A DNA stretch of 64,000 nt from contig NC_135246.1 in NCBI RefSeq assembly GCF_947623445.1, forward strand, positions 12,135,856-12,199,855, written 5' to 3'. Made by a program: the position numbers and the translations under genes. This document shows, piece after piece, positions 22,001-34,500 of this stretch; position 1 is the stretch's first letter; each line of letters starts with the position of its first letter. Origin of the DNA: Clavelina lepadiformis (taxonomy: Eukaryota; Chordata; Ascidiacea; Aplousobranchia; Clavelinidae). Below the pieces are notes generated by a model that worked only from the letters and a program-made list of their open reading frames with translations, did no database searches and was not told where the DNA came from.

Positions 22001-25000
22001 TGAGAACGAAAAATGTTGGTTTAAGTGCAATGTCATATATGTTGCTGTAGCATGTAGTTAATGAATTTTTGTGATACGTTAGGAATTGTGCAATTTAACA
22101 GAATATGCTTATAAGGATATTTACAAAATTAAATCAATGGAGTATTTTACTGATTAGCTAGTGTGAACTGTTTACTCAGTGAGATTGTCACTGCTCGAAG
22201 TGATGATACCTTGGCATAAGTGCAGAGATTTTTAATAGTAAGTATCAGGGTTCGACAAATCCTGATAATGTTGTTATCGCTCTGCAGTGGCTGCTTCAGC
22301 ATAGGCACCTAAAGTTCTAAATTTCAGGGCGGGTCTTTACATAAACTGGGGGTTCCCCTAATTTAAGAAATAGTGATCTGAATGATTGTGAGTTTCACAT
22401 TTATAACGGGTGTGTTTTTCAATGCCCAAATAAATGCAACAACACTTTTTTCCTGCGAAAAAGTGTTTCTTACTGATAGGCTGAGTTAATATTTTGTTAA
22501 TTGGTTCAAATTTAACTGTTGTTTGTTTATCACAAATTCACCATAACCAGGCTTATCACATTTATCATTGTCCCCTTATTACATTCGGCACACAATAATT
22601 TTTTTATTTCACCATCTGATCACAGTGTCATTTATTTACGGGTGTTTATAAATGGTTATTTACATTTTATGATCACTTGCACTGCAAATGGTACACGTAC
22701 AATCATAGGCGCCGAAGTTTACAAAATGTAGGGTGGAAAAGTTAATAGGTGGGAATTCCCCGTGTCAAGGATTGTTGTAAAACACATAATAAAATAACAT
22801 ATCCTTCTAATCAACGTTATTTGCGACAACAGCCATGCTGCAAGTTTTACGGCAAAAAATGAACGACGTTCTTATACGCATTATTCATTCATTGTCTATT
22901 ATTTAATTAATTATTATTCGTTTTTTAATTTATTCGCATCATCTTTAGTTTTGCATTCGCTATTCTCTTTAAACTCTTTGCATGCGTCGTCCCAAGGTTA
23001 TTTTTGGTCATTATGTTTGTCTGTACAGACGTAACTTCCGTAACACCAGAGACGAGAAAACACTTCCAACAAAAGCATATATAACCTTTCACTCGAACTG
23101 TATTCATTTGAAACATACACACAGACATAACATTCAAAACAAGAGTAACGAAAAGTACATAATAAAACACACTGGGAAGTTAAAATAATATCACTTGGAA
23201 AAAGTATTCTGGCGAAAGGGACTGCGATCAATCCATTCATTGATTATGGAATTTAAGTCAAGTTTGTCTGCTCTTTCCTTTAACATGTTTAAAATGCAAA
23301 CGTGATTAAGCCGTTTCTGAGACATGGTTGTACGCAAATAAGTTTTCAGACGACGTAAAGTACTGAAAGATCGTTCTGCTTCACAGGCGGTACATGGCAA
23401 TGACAGATAAACGCGGAGCAAGGTCAGAACATTTGGAAATAAATTTTTATAGCATGCATCGGTCTTAAAAAACTCACAAAAGTCATTCACAGAAACTAGC
23501 TCAAATAACTTTGCCTCAGCAACTATTCTAACCTGTTGCAATTCAAGATTAAGACGATTTTTTTTCCGCTGAAACACTAATATTCAAACTTTCGGAACAA
23601 CCAGGAATAGACGGATCTGAAGTCAAAACGTCTTCTTTCTCATGCGGCAAACTAACTTCGTTGTCGTTTTTTTTGTCGTTTCCCTGGTCTATTCTGAGCG
23701 AAAAACGACCTAATAGATGTTTGCCTGCCTGACCTTTCTACATCATTACGTTTAACGGAGCTCATCTTACTCGATTGATCACGTCTAAACAAATTTTAAA
23801 TGAAGACTTATAAATTTATTTGAAAGACGTTGGAAAAAATAAATTGCATTGTTGTAATAATGGTTATTGTATCGCGACAAAGTCACGTGTTACGCCATAA
23901 AGTTTATTATGTAACGTGTAACAAGTAAATACTGTAGGTGAGTGCAGAAAGTCAATTAGTTTTGGATCGCATTGATAAAAATGTTAGGTCTACAAAGCTT
24001 GTCGCATCTTCTATCACGACAAGCAAGCTATGAGGAAATCTTAGTCAAAGTGACCGGACTGGAGTTGTCGTTTTTCAAAAGGGGTAGTAAACAATAAATT
24101 TAACCAATTCATCTTGATTACAAGAACGTAAAATCGCTATTATTTGTTAGGGACTAAAATGCCAGGGTGGAAAAATCCACCCTGTCCACCCAAGTTCGGC
24201 GCCCGTGCGTACAATCATCACACTTTATGTTTATAGCTCAAAAATTTTATGCATGAACTCAGTTTAGTTTAATAGCAAAGAAATTTGTCGAATCCTGGTT
24301 AGCATGAAATGTCCTGTTGACTACACTGTTAATCTTTTTATTATTTCTTACTAGACTCCTGTACTCAGCCGATCGAAGCCATTAATTGGAGGGATGGCAA
24401 GTCAATACAGCTCACCCGCTGTTAGTGGCTTAATACCGCGGCAGTCACCTACAAAGGCACCGCTCATGTGTTCGCCGAAGCACGCAGTTTTTCCCAAGTA
24501 AGATGCTCATGGGTTCTGTTTCTGTTTTTAAGTTTAAACACGGCCATACAGATGATATACAAATTGAAATACATTGTTGTAAACAAGAGTCATTATTTAA
24601 TAAAATGAGGTTTTGCAGTGCTCCTCTAGCTGCAAAGGAAAAAAGTGGTGTCCCACCAATCCAAACTTTGATGGATGATTTCAGTCAGTTAGACACCACC
24701 CAGAGCCCTAGAGTCACTGATTTACTTTCAAGGACTTCAGCATATCAATCAAGCTCTATTCGATCCCCACGTGAGTTGAATAATTAATCATTACGGAAAC
24801 TCAGTTTCGCTAACCTGAAAATTTATGATAATTCAGAGTAACTTAAACCAGTCTAAGCAAAACCTCACGCCTACTAATATCACTAATTTAAAAGGTAAAA
24901 TCAGCAAAATCTGACGATTACACGATAATAATCCATGTTAATGTTATGTGGCATAGATTTACATCGCAGTGGAGCCAACACCTCATTTCCAGGCCAACCT

Positions 25001-26886
25001 GCCAAAACTCCTCCCTCCCCAGGACAAACCGACCCTTTCTATACTCAGGGAGAACTGATAACTCCAAAAGTTCAGTTGGATGACACCTGGGTTACAGTTT
25101 TTGGGTACACAATTTGTTGTTTTCTTTAACTAAGTTTGCATGCTGTGTGATCTGATAATAAATTCATTGCAAATAATTATCTAGTTTCCCATCGTCATCT
25201 GCATCATTTATCCTTCAACGCTTCTCCCAATTTGGGAATATTTTATCGCACCATGTAGCATCAGACGGAGGAAACTGGATGCATGTCCATTATGAGAGTA
25301 GCTTGCAAGCTCAGAAAGCACTGAGCAGGAATGGGAAAATATTCCCAGGAAATGTTATGGTTGGTGTCATGCCATGTATAGATGTGGTAAGTCTTCTAAG
25401 GTTTATATGTATAAGATTTTGGTCAAACTAAATATTTGTAACACCAAACAAATTATCTGATTTTTTAGAATCCTTAGTGGAATGAAAACATTATGCTGTG
25501 TCTAATGATGTACCGATGCCGATGTTAAACATGTGAAAACTAAAAATATTACCCTCTCTCCATTTTTGTGGTGAGCTTACTTCGTGAGGGTGGTAATTAT
25601 TTTATCCAGCATTGAACAAACACTCGCCTTCCACAGAACAAGGTGATGGCGGAGAAATTAGCATTTAGCACATTGGCATCGGTACATCTCTAGTTATGTC
25701 AAATACCAGTTATTTCATTTAAAACATTTGGAATAATATTTTGTTTTTGACTAACCAGTGGTTTTGTTCTCAGAAAATAATGTTTGGAAGCAATCACCTT
25801 TCAGCAAGAACACCAGCAGTAATTCAATCCCCAGCTGCTTCTAATACAAGTCAGAGTGGAACTCCTTTACGACATAAAAAGCCTGGTTCAATACGTCCTC
25901 TAACTGCGGCATATAATGCTGCTTCTAGTGATAATCAGGTATATATGTAATTATGTATATTGTATATAATTCATTTGTTGTAGCAAGTTTCTACAAATGT
26001 GGGTCGTAAAAAACGTTGCAAACTAATATAGTGTGTTGACCTTGCAAACTTTCAATCTGCTGCTATCACTAACTAAACTACAGCTGTTTCACCTATTTGG
26101 CAATGATTTTTAGAAAATGCTAACATAATCTTATTGTGCATTACAAACTTCCTATTTTTTCGGTCTTGGCATTTATTTTGATTAGTTTTAGTTTTTCTTC
26201 AATTTTCTAGAAATCATGCTAATGAAATTTTATGGGTTTCAAATATCCAAGACTGTAATTTTCGGTCGCGCCAAAACGTAGTTTGTAGGACCGTCAGTCC
26301 CAACTTTTTTATACCATGAATCGGTCTACTTTAAATGTACAGGAATGAAACCGGTTGTGCATTCAAAATGTTTTGAGTATTAAAAATTTGATTTTTTTCC
26401 AAATTAAGTCCAACCTAGTATGGTGTTATGTAAAATGAAAAACCTTACCTGGTGTTACTGTCTACTGTCAACGGCGTGCTTCATAAACAAAACTCTGTTT
26501 TTGGTGAAAAAATGCAGAGAAGTCAATCTTAGCCATGGCTGCTCATCATGTCTCATACTAGTTAATTAATTATTATCTGTTATGAAATGCGTACAAGTAA
26601 CAGTTCCTCGACGATTTATGTAATCCTAAACAGTTTGTTGTAGAAAATATTCTAGGAAATACTGTTACAAATCTTTCAAGTGTGGCTTTTTTGTAGTGTT
26701 TTGCAAAAAGATTGTGCATTGAAATACAGTCAACTTTGCATGGGGTTAATTCTAAAGTGTCTGTGGTGTTTCTGTTTTGTAGATTTAACATGTGTTAATC
26801 TATCACGTTAGGTCACCAGCGATTTTGGCACTCCACAGAAGACCAATGGATTGTTGACAAAAGCCATGGACTACATATTTGGTTGA
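19038..26886 (+). CDS. NUP35: Nucleoporin NUP35 (Nup53)
   Basis: Nuclear-pore inner-ring protein that links membrane and scaffold nucleoporins. Eight exons give 339 residues: 19038-19050, 20971-21092, 24355-24497, 24619-24770, 24957-25104, 25185-25386, 25774-25938 and 26812-26886. The 13-base first exon encodes MEGS, and joining restores the conserved EPMALGSP. Other marks are [30 protein letters not shown], the MPPN/RRM-like domain from [10 protein letters not shown] (residue 186) to MPCIDV (260), and the C-terminal amphipathic [10 protein letters not shown] that contacts membrane. Phases agree at every junction. AATAAA at 26994, about 108 bases past the stop, is a good polyadenylation signal. 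Introns 1 and 2 carry four transposon remnants. Confidence 0.92.
19198..19343. mobile_element. hAT-type MITE (CAGGCGTCACCAAACT ends)
   Basis: 146 bp with ends CAGGCGTCACCAAACT and AGTTTGGTGACCCTTG. Flanks gtttaaga (19190-19197) and ctttaaga (19344-19351) match at 7/8. AAGGGCCAGA follows the left end. It is in NUP35 intron 1. Confidence 0.75.
19632..20326. mobile_element. Inverted-repeat element (AAAGTGAGGGGCAAGTCC ends)
   Basis: About 695 bp with terminal inverted repeats of roughly 46 bases, nearly identical. They start AAAGTGAGGGGCAAGTCC and run through AACAAGTTGATCTTAT to TGAAAGAAC. No convincing target duplication is visible (tttgcttt against tgacctta). It is in NUP35 intron 1. Lone copies of one end lie at 14403-14447 and about 21946-21978. 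Confidence 0.7.
22704..24207 (-). mobile_element. hAT transposon, internally deleted, with perfect target duplication
   Basis: 1,504 bp with ends CATAGGCGCCGAAGTT and AAGTTCGGCGCCCGTG. It is flanked by a perfect 8-bp cgtacaat (22696-22703 and 24208-24215). GGGTGGAAAA motifs sit just inside both ends. It encodes, on the minus strand, remnants of a ZMYM1-like hAT transposase (separate entry). It inserted into the older 22246-24297 element in NUP35 intron 2. Confidence 0.88.
23191..23765 (-). pseudogene. hAT transposase remnant (N-terminal start plus C-terminal dimerisation domain)
   Basis: From 23765 the minus strand reads [19 protein letters not shown] then SFFA and a basic stretch before a stop after about 38 codons. 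This resembles the start of ZMYM1/TTF-type hAT proteins. After a gap, 23577-23191 is open for 128 codons and carries the hAT C-terminal dimerisation signature ([43 protein letters not shown]). The DDE catalytic core and zinc finger are missing, so this is a deletion derivative that could only move with help from an intact relative. Confidence 0.8.
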
Positions 26887-28597
26887 TGCGTAGTTTCGTT
26901 TTGCAATTCACTGCCTAAATCTTTTATTGTGTTGTAAATTGCCTTCACATATGCTAATAACTTCTAGTATTTTTGTATTTTTAAAGCGTATGCAATAAAA
27001 TATGACTTTTCTATAAGTGTAGTGCATAGATGTCAGAAAAAGTAATAGTTTTGTTTGGTCGTTTTTCATATTTTATGAAGCATTACACGGAACATATTTC
27101 ATTACTGGTAACTAGAAGGTATCTTACTGGTTCAGTAAAATGCCACAAAACTCAGGTTGATGTTATTTTAGCCTCCTGTTAATAAACTTCTGTTGAATGT
27201 AATTTAGGAATCAAACAATCATTTTATTTTTGTCAAAAGCGTTATGGAGAAGAAATAATCAAGTCAATTGTTGTTAGCATGCGGTAATTGACCAGAAATG
27301 TGGCAAGGCTTAAACTGTGCCCAAAACTAATTAAGGTAATAATTGCTTATACAACTAGCATGGCCACTAAACCCATGACTGGAAATATACCTTTAGTTTG
27401 CAAAAATCCTAAAACTCTGGAAAATTTACAGTGCGCGTTCACAAAGTATAAGTGCTTTCTACAGCAACGTAGTGTGGAATACCCAAAGTACACTTTCTCA
27501 AGTAGTAAACAATTTTGCAATTACCGATAATTCATCTTGTGAAGCTCATAGAGATCGGTCACGATTACTGTAGATTATAAAAAGGTTTTTTGTTACATTA
27601 GATCTGATTCAGTGCGGAATGTTATTATCTTATCCTAGAATGTACAGTACTGCACAAGACAAGATTAATTTGCTTATCAAAACACAGACCATGTTAGATA
27701 CATGTAGCCTACAGTGAACACATTTTAATAACCAGAACTGAACTGTGTTATTACTGCACATTCATTGAAGCAATTTTCTATATCAATGGGATGACATATA
27801 TCCCTTAGTAATTTAGCCGAGAATATAAGCTAAACTAAAAGTTTCTAGCGGACTTCTAATTACGTTAATTTATTGTCCTTTTTTACGAAAAAAACTGTGC
27901 CATTCAAATTAGCAATCAATAAAAAAAAACAACATCAAGTTTAATTTTTGGGAAATACCCCTTTCAACGTTTTATTTTCCTAATTGCAAATTACAATAGT
28001 TTGTTGTTAATTATAAAAAAATATTTAGTGCAAAAATTTAATCCTAAAATTAAATAACTTAATACTGTATTTGTAAAATTGGTTTACTTTGAAACTTTTC
28101 TGTAATTATTATTAACAGTTTTAATGTAAAGGAATACCCTGTTGGTTTTTCCAAGTTTGCAGTCAATGACTCGTTGCTATGCTACCTAATGACACATAAT
28201 GGCGGTTTGGCTTTCAGACCGCTGCCACCAAGTCCAGGTATTTGACGAATACGTTTTAGAATACCGGTTACTATCCATTGAAGCTGTTGTTATGATAAAT
28301 TCAAAATTATGAGTTTCATATGTTAAAAATAATATGATAGTCTTAAGCACTCTACTCAGCCCGAAGATACAGATTGCGATGGGCGATTAATTGTATGACG
28401 AAAAACGGTATCTTATATGATATAGACTAAACTGTAGGCTGGCACTACTAGGCTGTTTCATCTTTTTAAATTTTATTTTTGCTGTTTGTTGACAACGTAA
28501 TGCTAACTTGAAGATATGAGAAGGAAATGGAAACCATTGCTTTAATGGAATAATTTCATAAAGTTTGATCTTTCAAGAAAGTGCCAAAAAAAAGAGA
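26887..28597. other. Intergenic NUP35 to CFAP221
   Basis: Contains the NUP35 3' UTR and the presumed CFAP221 promoter. No gene is supported. The small ORF at 27288-27530 has no recognisable content. Confidence 0.4.
28173..28186 (+). promoter_or_regulatory. Possible RFX X-box-like site upstream of CFAP221
   Basis: GTTGCTATGCTACC has a perfect left half-site (GTTGCYA) and a weak right half, 10/14 to the palindromic consensus. It lies about 410 bases before the CFAP221 ATG. Ciliary genes are often controlled by RFX factors. Such sites also occur by chance. Confidence 0.25.
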
Positions 28598-31500
28598 ATG
28601 GCAATGACTAAAACTCTTCCGTTTCCATCAGCAAAAAACAGCAAAAAACAGAACTTACTGAGTGATCTTGTTGCACCCAGGGAAAGATTTGATGTTCCAA
28701 ATCACATTCTTGATACTAGTAAGTTTACTTGGTAGGCCTATAACTTATAGCTTAAACCTATAGATGTTGGCTCATAAAATTGCGTCAGTTTTTTATTCTT
28801 AATACAATACAGATTTTTAGCAGAAAAAATGTCATGTATGCAAATTATGAACACTTGAACATGAACAATTACAAACATTTATGTACATTATAGCAACTGA
28901 CATTTCATTTTACATAAAAAAAAAACATCAATCAAAATCTCTCAGTGCATCCAAAATGTTCTCAGCAACTAATGTAAGATCTGCTGCTATTATGTAACAG
29001 TATTCAATACGTCATGGTTATTCTATTTCTGCTACAAATTGCTAGCTGTTTAAAATATCATGCATCCAAGAACACAGTTATATAGTCTATGTTGTAACTA
29101 CAACTCTTGCTGCTATCGTAAAATTTACATATTTAATAAGCCATTTAGTAATAAAACATAGTAATTGAGTATATATATTTACATTAACTATGGTGCTTAA
29201 ATTTTAAGTTAGTTTTAAAAACCTAACATAGAAATTTACTGAAGTTTTTTTGTGTTGTGTGCTTACAGAAATATTTAGCAAGCTTTCTCAGAACTCAGTT
29301 GCTAAGATTCAGCCAAGTGTGGTTCATTTCAATGGATACAAACTTGATAAGCCACAAAAAACATCAATCAAAATTTGTAACTGCTCATCTGAGAAACAAA
29401 ATCTTCATATTATTCCACCAGCTACAAAATATTTTAATATTCATTATAAAAAACCTGTGAGTTCCCTTAAAAATTTATAGTTATATCTTTTTGGTTTATT
29501 TTTTTCCGGGTAGGCCTAATAGAAAAAAGGTTTCCATATTGGCGTTAGTATCTTTCATTTATATTTCTGAAAGTGTTTCAAGACAAACATTATCATCAGT
29601 TGAATCTTAGATTTAATTATCAGAAACTCAAATTTTAATGGTTTTAATAAAACTGATTTTTATTACATAGGACCGTTTTGTGCCTGGTTTTACCATTGAA
29701 ATCACCATCACTTTTTTGGCGGACGAATGGAGATACTACTATGATTGTATTCGAATACAATGCAAGGTTAGTAATGGCTTTTTTGTACTTTTTCAGTTGT
29801 TATTTACAGTAAACTGTATTTTACAAATTAGTCAACAACTTTCAACTTTCATGAATACATTTAATCAGGGCGAGGAAAACCTCCTTGTACCTTTGCATGC
29901 CTTTCCTGTTATGGACACTTCTAAATTTCCGAGAAAGCTTGTGTTTCCATCATCTGGAACAATTCTGGGTGAAAGTTGCTCAAAAATACTTCCACTGTCG
30001 TCTGATTGTCCGGTTGAATTTGAATTTCAAATTACAATCCTTCAATCACATCCATCTTTTAAGGTTGAACCTCTCTCAGGTAGATTCTTGTTTGAATTTT
30101 TTAAGCTTTTTTTTAAAAGACATTAAGTTTGTCTGCTTTACATGATAACATACAACAAAATAATGAAAACAGAAGAATTTAAACCAGTGACCACTGACTT
30201 TTATGAACTTGGGAATTCTTTGTTCATTTTTGAGAGGTTCATGAATTGTAGGTGTTGTTCCTGGAGAAGGTAAAACAAATATTCATGTCACTTTCACTCC
30301 CACTGAATACGTCACTGCACACATGGCAATGCAACTTGTCATTTCCCAATTTAACACAAAGCCGCTCTTGTGTGATGTTACTGCTAGCTGCTCTCCAACT
30401 GCAATGGTTCCACTGAGCAAGTAAGATTTGGGTGTCTTACTTCACTTTTTGATGCACCTAAGCATTTGAACTTACGCATTTTGTTATGTAAAAATACTTG
30501 TATTAATTGTTTTATTGTTGCTCTGATTAGAGTGTGATATTAATGACATTAACTTAAATGATGTAACTATGGTAAACTGAGCTACAACTACAAATTATTT
30601 TTATAAATTACCTTATCATCTTTGTTAACATATTTTTCAGACTGTACAATCACATTTTTGCACAAAACGGTTCTTGCTAATTTTTAATCTATTTGTGCTT
30701 TACAAAAGCTTCTTTAAAATGCTTATAATACCTGGCCTCAGTTCTTGGGTTATATTGTCAGTAAATGTCCTTCAGTTTACTTTATCCTTATATGACAACT
30801 TAATAATTGCTCTCACAAGAAGATTTATAAAACCTTTGCTATGCCAATACTGGTAAACAAAAATATTTAAAACCTTACTTAAATTGTGATATAAGAATGC
30901 TTGGTTGGTAAACAGGAATAATATTACCATAAAACAATGTGCAGTGCAATTATGAAGGATATGTAATTGGATTTTGAAATACATGCAACACTGATTTTCA
31001 TAAAATTCCTTCAATGTTGTGTCATAGATCAGTGAGAGATTTGGATGAACTTTATCGCCAAACAAAACTACTTGATCCTCGGTGCATTTCACCGATTCAA
31101 ATAGCAAGGAGACGACAGAAAGATGGAAGGACAATAGTTCCAAAGCTTTCTAGTAAAAAGTGTTTCATTCAAACAAAAGCAATATGTAAGTTTGTTTAAT
31201 TTGTATTACAAGTAAATTTTCTCTGATAATTTTTTGAAGAAACACCAGCCAAGGAGTTTGAACATGATGGCCTTCAGTTTCCAACTCTTATCAACTCACA
31301 ACATGCAGTAAACAGTGTATTAATTCAAAAAAAGGGAAAGCGGCGTGTTAAGGACTTGCGTGAAGGTGGTGGATTTCTGTTCCCAAAATTACTAGTTGCA
31401 TATGCCTATGTGTTGCAACTGCTGATCAGTGTTTTCCAGTTTTATATCTGTGAATGTTTTAGATCCTGTAGCAAAGTCCAATACTGCAGTTGCGGTTCAA

Positions 31501-34500
31501 TCTTCAGAGTCAATGATTTCGGTGGAGAACACGAGGCAAATGAAAGAAGCTGCGTTTGAAAGAATTGTTAGACAGGATGTGGTTGAAGAAAGAGCCAATC
31601 AGCTTCGATGGTGTGTGTTTTTTTGTATACGCAATGAATAGATTAAGAATAAAAATACTTCTACAACTTTAATGAAGTTGATTGTGTTTAAAAGGCAAGT
31701 TCATTTGGGTCAAGATCCTATGTCACATCAAGCAAAACTTGATGTTTTGCAACAGAGAGATCTAGCTAATGACGATTATAAATTTGTCAAAAAGAAGTAT
31801 CCTCGACCAGATGAGGAGTTGTGTCGTACCAGCACAACAACAACCTATAGACGAACGTGGAGAAAAGCAAACCAAGTATGGTAGTCATGAAAACTTTGTT
31901 TTAGTATTTGGCATTACATTGCTTCCTTTATTAACTATTCGTACCTTGTTTAACCAGCATTCGATTATCCGATTGCCTGATGAAGCGGCTTTATGACGTA
32001 GCAGTATAATAAATCAAACAGACTGTGAAGCCTCCTGCAACTTTAGCTATACAGTGTGTCTGATACAGTCTATTCTCATTAATGTTATTGTACTTGTAGT
32101 TCATCATTAAAAACCTAAGCTATATCTTAAAATTTTTGAGATGGCTTCATATTCAAAATGCAACTTGAATTGTAAAACAATCGTTTTATACCTGTATTTT
32201 AAATGTAGGAATTCAATTATGCTTTTTTTTGCGTATTTGCTCAAATTTCTAAAAACATTATCCCAACTAGACCTGATAATCAAGGAAGCACTGTAACAGC
32301 TGATGGGTATGTTTTCAAGCTTGATTGTTAGTGTGTATGCGGTTAATTTGTTAATTAATTAATTTTTTTCAATTCGTGTTTTAGGTACCTCAATCATCAC
32401 CACATTTTGACTTGTACAAAAACAACCCTTGGTCTGTTCGACATAGAGCATTAACACGATTTCAGCAAGCAGCCAGAACTATTGTTATTCGTTGCCGGGC
32501 TGATAAGAAAGTAGTTATGTTGCGGAAGATGATAGAAGATTTTAAAAGTGGTTTATGTGTGTATTACGTTTTAGTGTATTCTTATAAACAGAAAGAAAGC
32601 TTTCTAAAGTGATTGTTGTCTCAATAGAACTGAAAAATGATTTACTGTCTTACTTCTCAAAGTAATTTAGCTACCATTTAATCTCGTCATAATAATAGCA
32701 TTGATTTTAGTTTGAAAGCTATCATGTTGTAACAGTGGTTTATTTGCTTTCAGTGCCCGAATATTTACCCACAGTTACTAGTGATAATTCATTGTCAGCA
32801 GGATTGATGCCATTACAGGTTTGGAACTTTTATTCATACAAATATGCTTTAGTTGACAGGGGGAAATGTAGTGCAAGTAATCTGACAACATTAAGATACT
32901 AGTAAAATTCATTAAAATATGCTTGTATGTGTAGAGCGCAAGAAACTCGCAGGATGAATATTCTGTTGAAGATCTATTGGTAAACTTTACCCCGGAAACT
33001 GTGAAGCCGTTTACATTTCCTGTCTATGTGTCACCTGACACTAAAGATGACATTGTAAGTTAAAATATGACTAATGTATACATTTGTAGAAATCTTTACT
33101 ACATTTGTCACTGACATTAGTAGCCATGTTAGAAATTGTTCATTTTACTGTCACTGTATTTACAAAGGCTCCTGATGCACTTGGAGAAGTTCCAGTCGAA
33201 CTCGCTAAAGTGAATCCAAAAAGATATGTCCCATTTGTTGATTTGGTTGTTCCTCGTTACTATGAATTGGCAGGGTATAAACGACATGATGTCTCCGAAG
33301 CATTTCATAATTATGTGCCACCTGGACTTGCAAGACCTTTACGCACTGGAGCAGAGGTTGTAAATATATTGTGTTTGCTACATTTATTATTGGCTTATTG
33401 GTATTGCTTTCCATAAAATAAAGACTAAACAAGAAATGGGCAACACTCTTACTATTAAAAAATAGATGTTGTTTAAATAAGTTTATACAGAATGGTTGTT
33501 GGTTATTTCACCATATTGCACCTTTTGATCAAAGGATGAAATCATACAAGTGACTCTTCCACCACATCTCGAGCAAAACAAATCTGCTTACATAGCTGAG
33601 CTTCTTGACAAACCAATCCCATCAGGAGATGAAAGCAGTGAAGCAATTTTTAGCAAATTATTAGAAGAAAAGACCGAAGTGATGATGGAACCTCAGGAAG
33701 AGACTCGGTCATCTGGTTTAATCCCTCCAAGTGGATTGTTTAAGAATCCGCGCTATCATAAACTTCATATATTTGTGAGTGATTTTATTGCTTAAAATTA
33801 GTATGCTAACTATTTTGATTGTTAACATAACAAGCTCTCCTCATTCCAGAACGCTTATTAAAATACTCAGAAAGCATCACAAATAACCTACTTTTCGTAA
33901 AATGCTTGTTCTGTTTCATTAGAATCCGGTTCCTGGAGTAACACATCATTACCTTCCCATTGCACAAACAGAAGTTGATCCAGATTATCATCTCTGTCCA
34001 ATTCCTCGGTATGATGTGTTTTATCAACGAAACACTAAATTATAGTTCACTTATTACAGCTCAGATGATAGCACGGATGACAAAAAATATGATTGAAGTA
34101 GTTGACTGATGTATGAACAACACGTAGTTTAAAATAAAATCATTGATTTAAAAATTTTAAATACAAATATTTAGACTGCCCTGTTAGGAAGACTAGGTTG
34201 AAACAAACTTACCTGAAATAGGATTTAATATATGTATCACTGTGTATATACTTACATATTGCTTGGAAGTAATACCATGTTGAAATGATTATCGTTACAT
34301 GATACTTTTTGTCTAAACAGCTACACAAGATTGCCAGGAGCTAACAAATTTCTGGATAGAAAGGTATATTTTGCTCAACAGCAAGGTGTTGTATCACATT
34401 CCTGCACAAGTTGTGTTTTGTTCTAGGATGTTATTAAAGGAATGATGTCTTGGAAGAAGTTTTCGTCACATGGTTTAGGAGCTCTTGCTCAGGCACAAAC

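Larger units (their letters stand above)
22246..24297. mobile_element. Outer hAT-like element (CAGGGTTCGACAAAT ends) hosting a second one
   Basis: The left end CAGGGTTCGACAAATCC mirrors the right end ATTTGTCGAATCCTG. Flanks gtaagtat (22238-22245) and gttagcat (24298-24305) agree at 6/8, so this is an older insertion. Without the inner element it is about 550 bp. It is in NUP35 intron 2. Confidence 0.5.

Noticed and set aside
32205-32308. Possible extra CFAP221 exon with AG and GT flanks
   Set aside because: The exons at 31875 and 32385 join in phase and reproduce the conserved order without it, and one candidate acceptor gives an immediate TGA.
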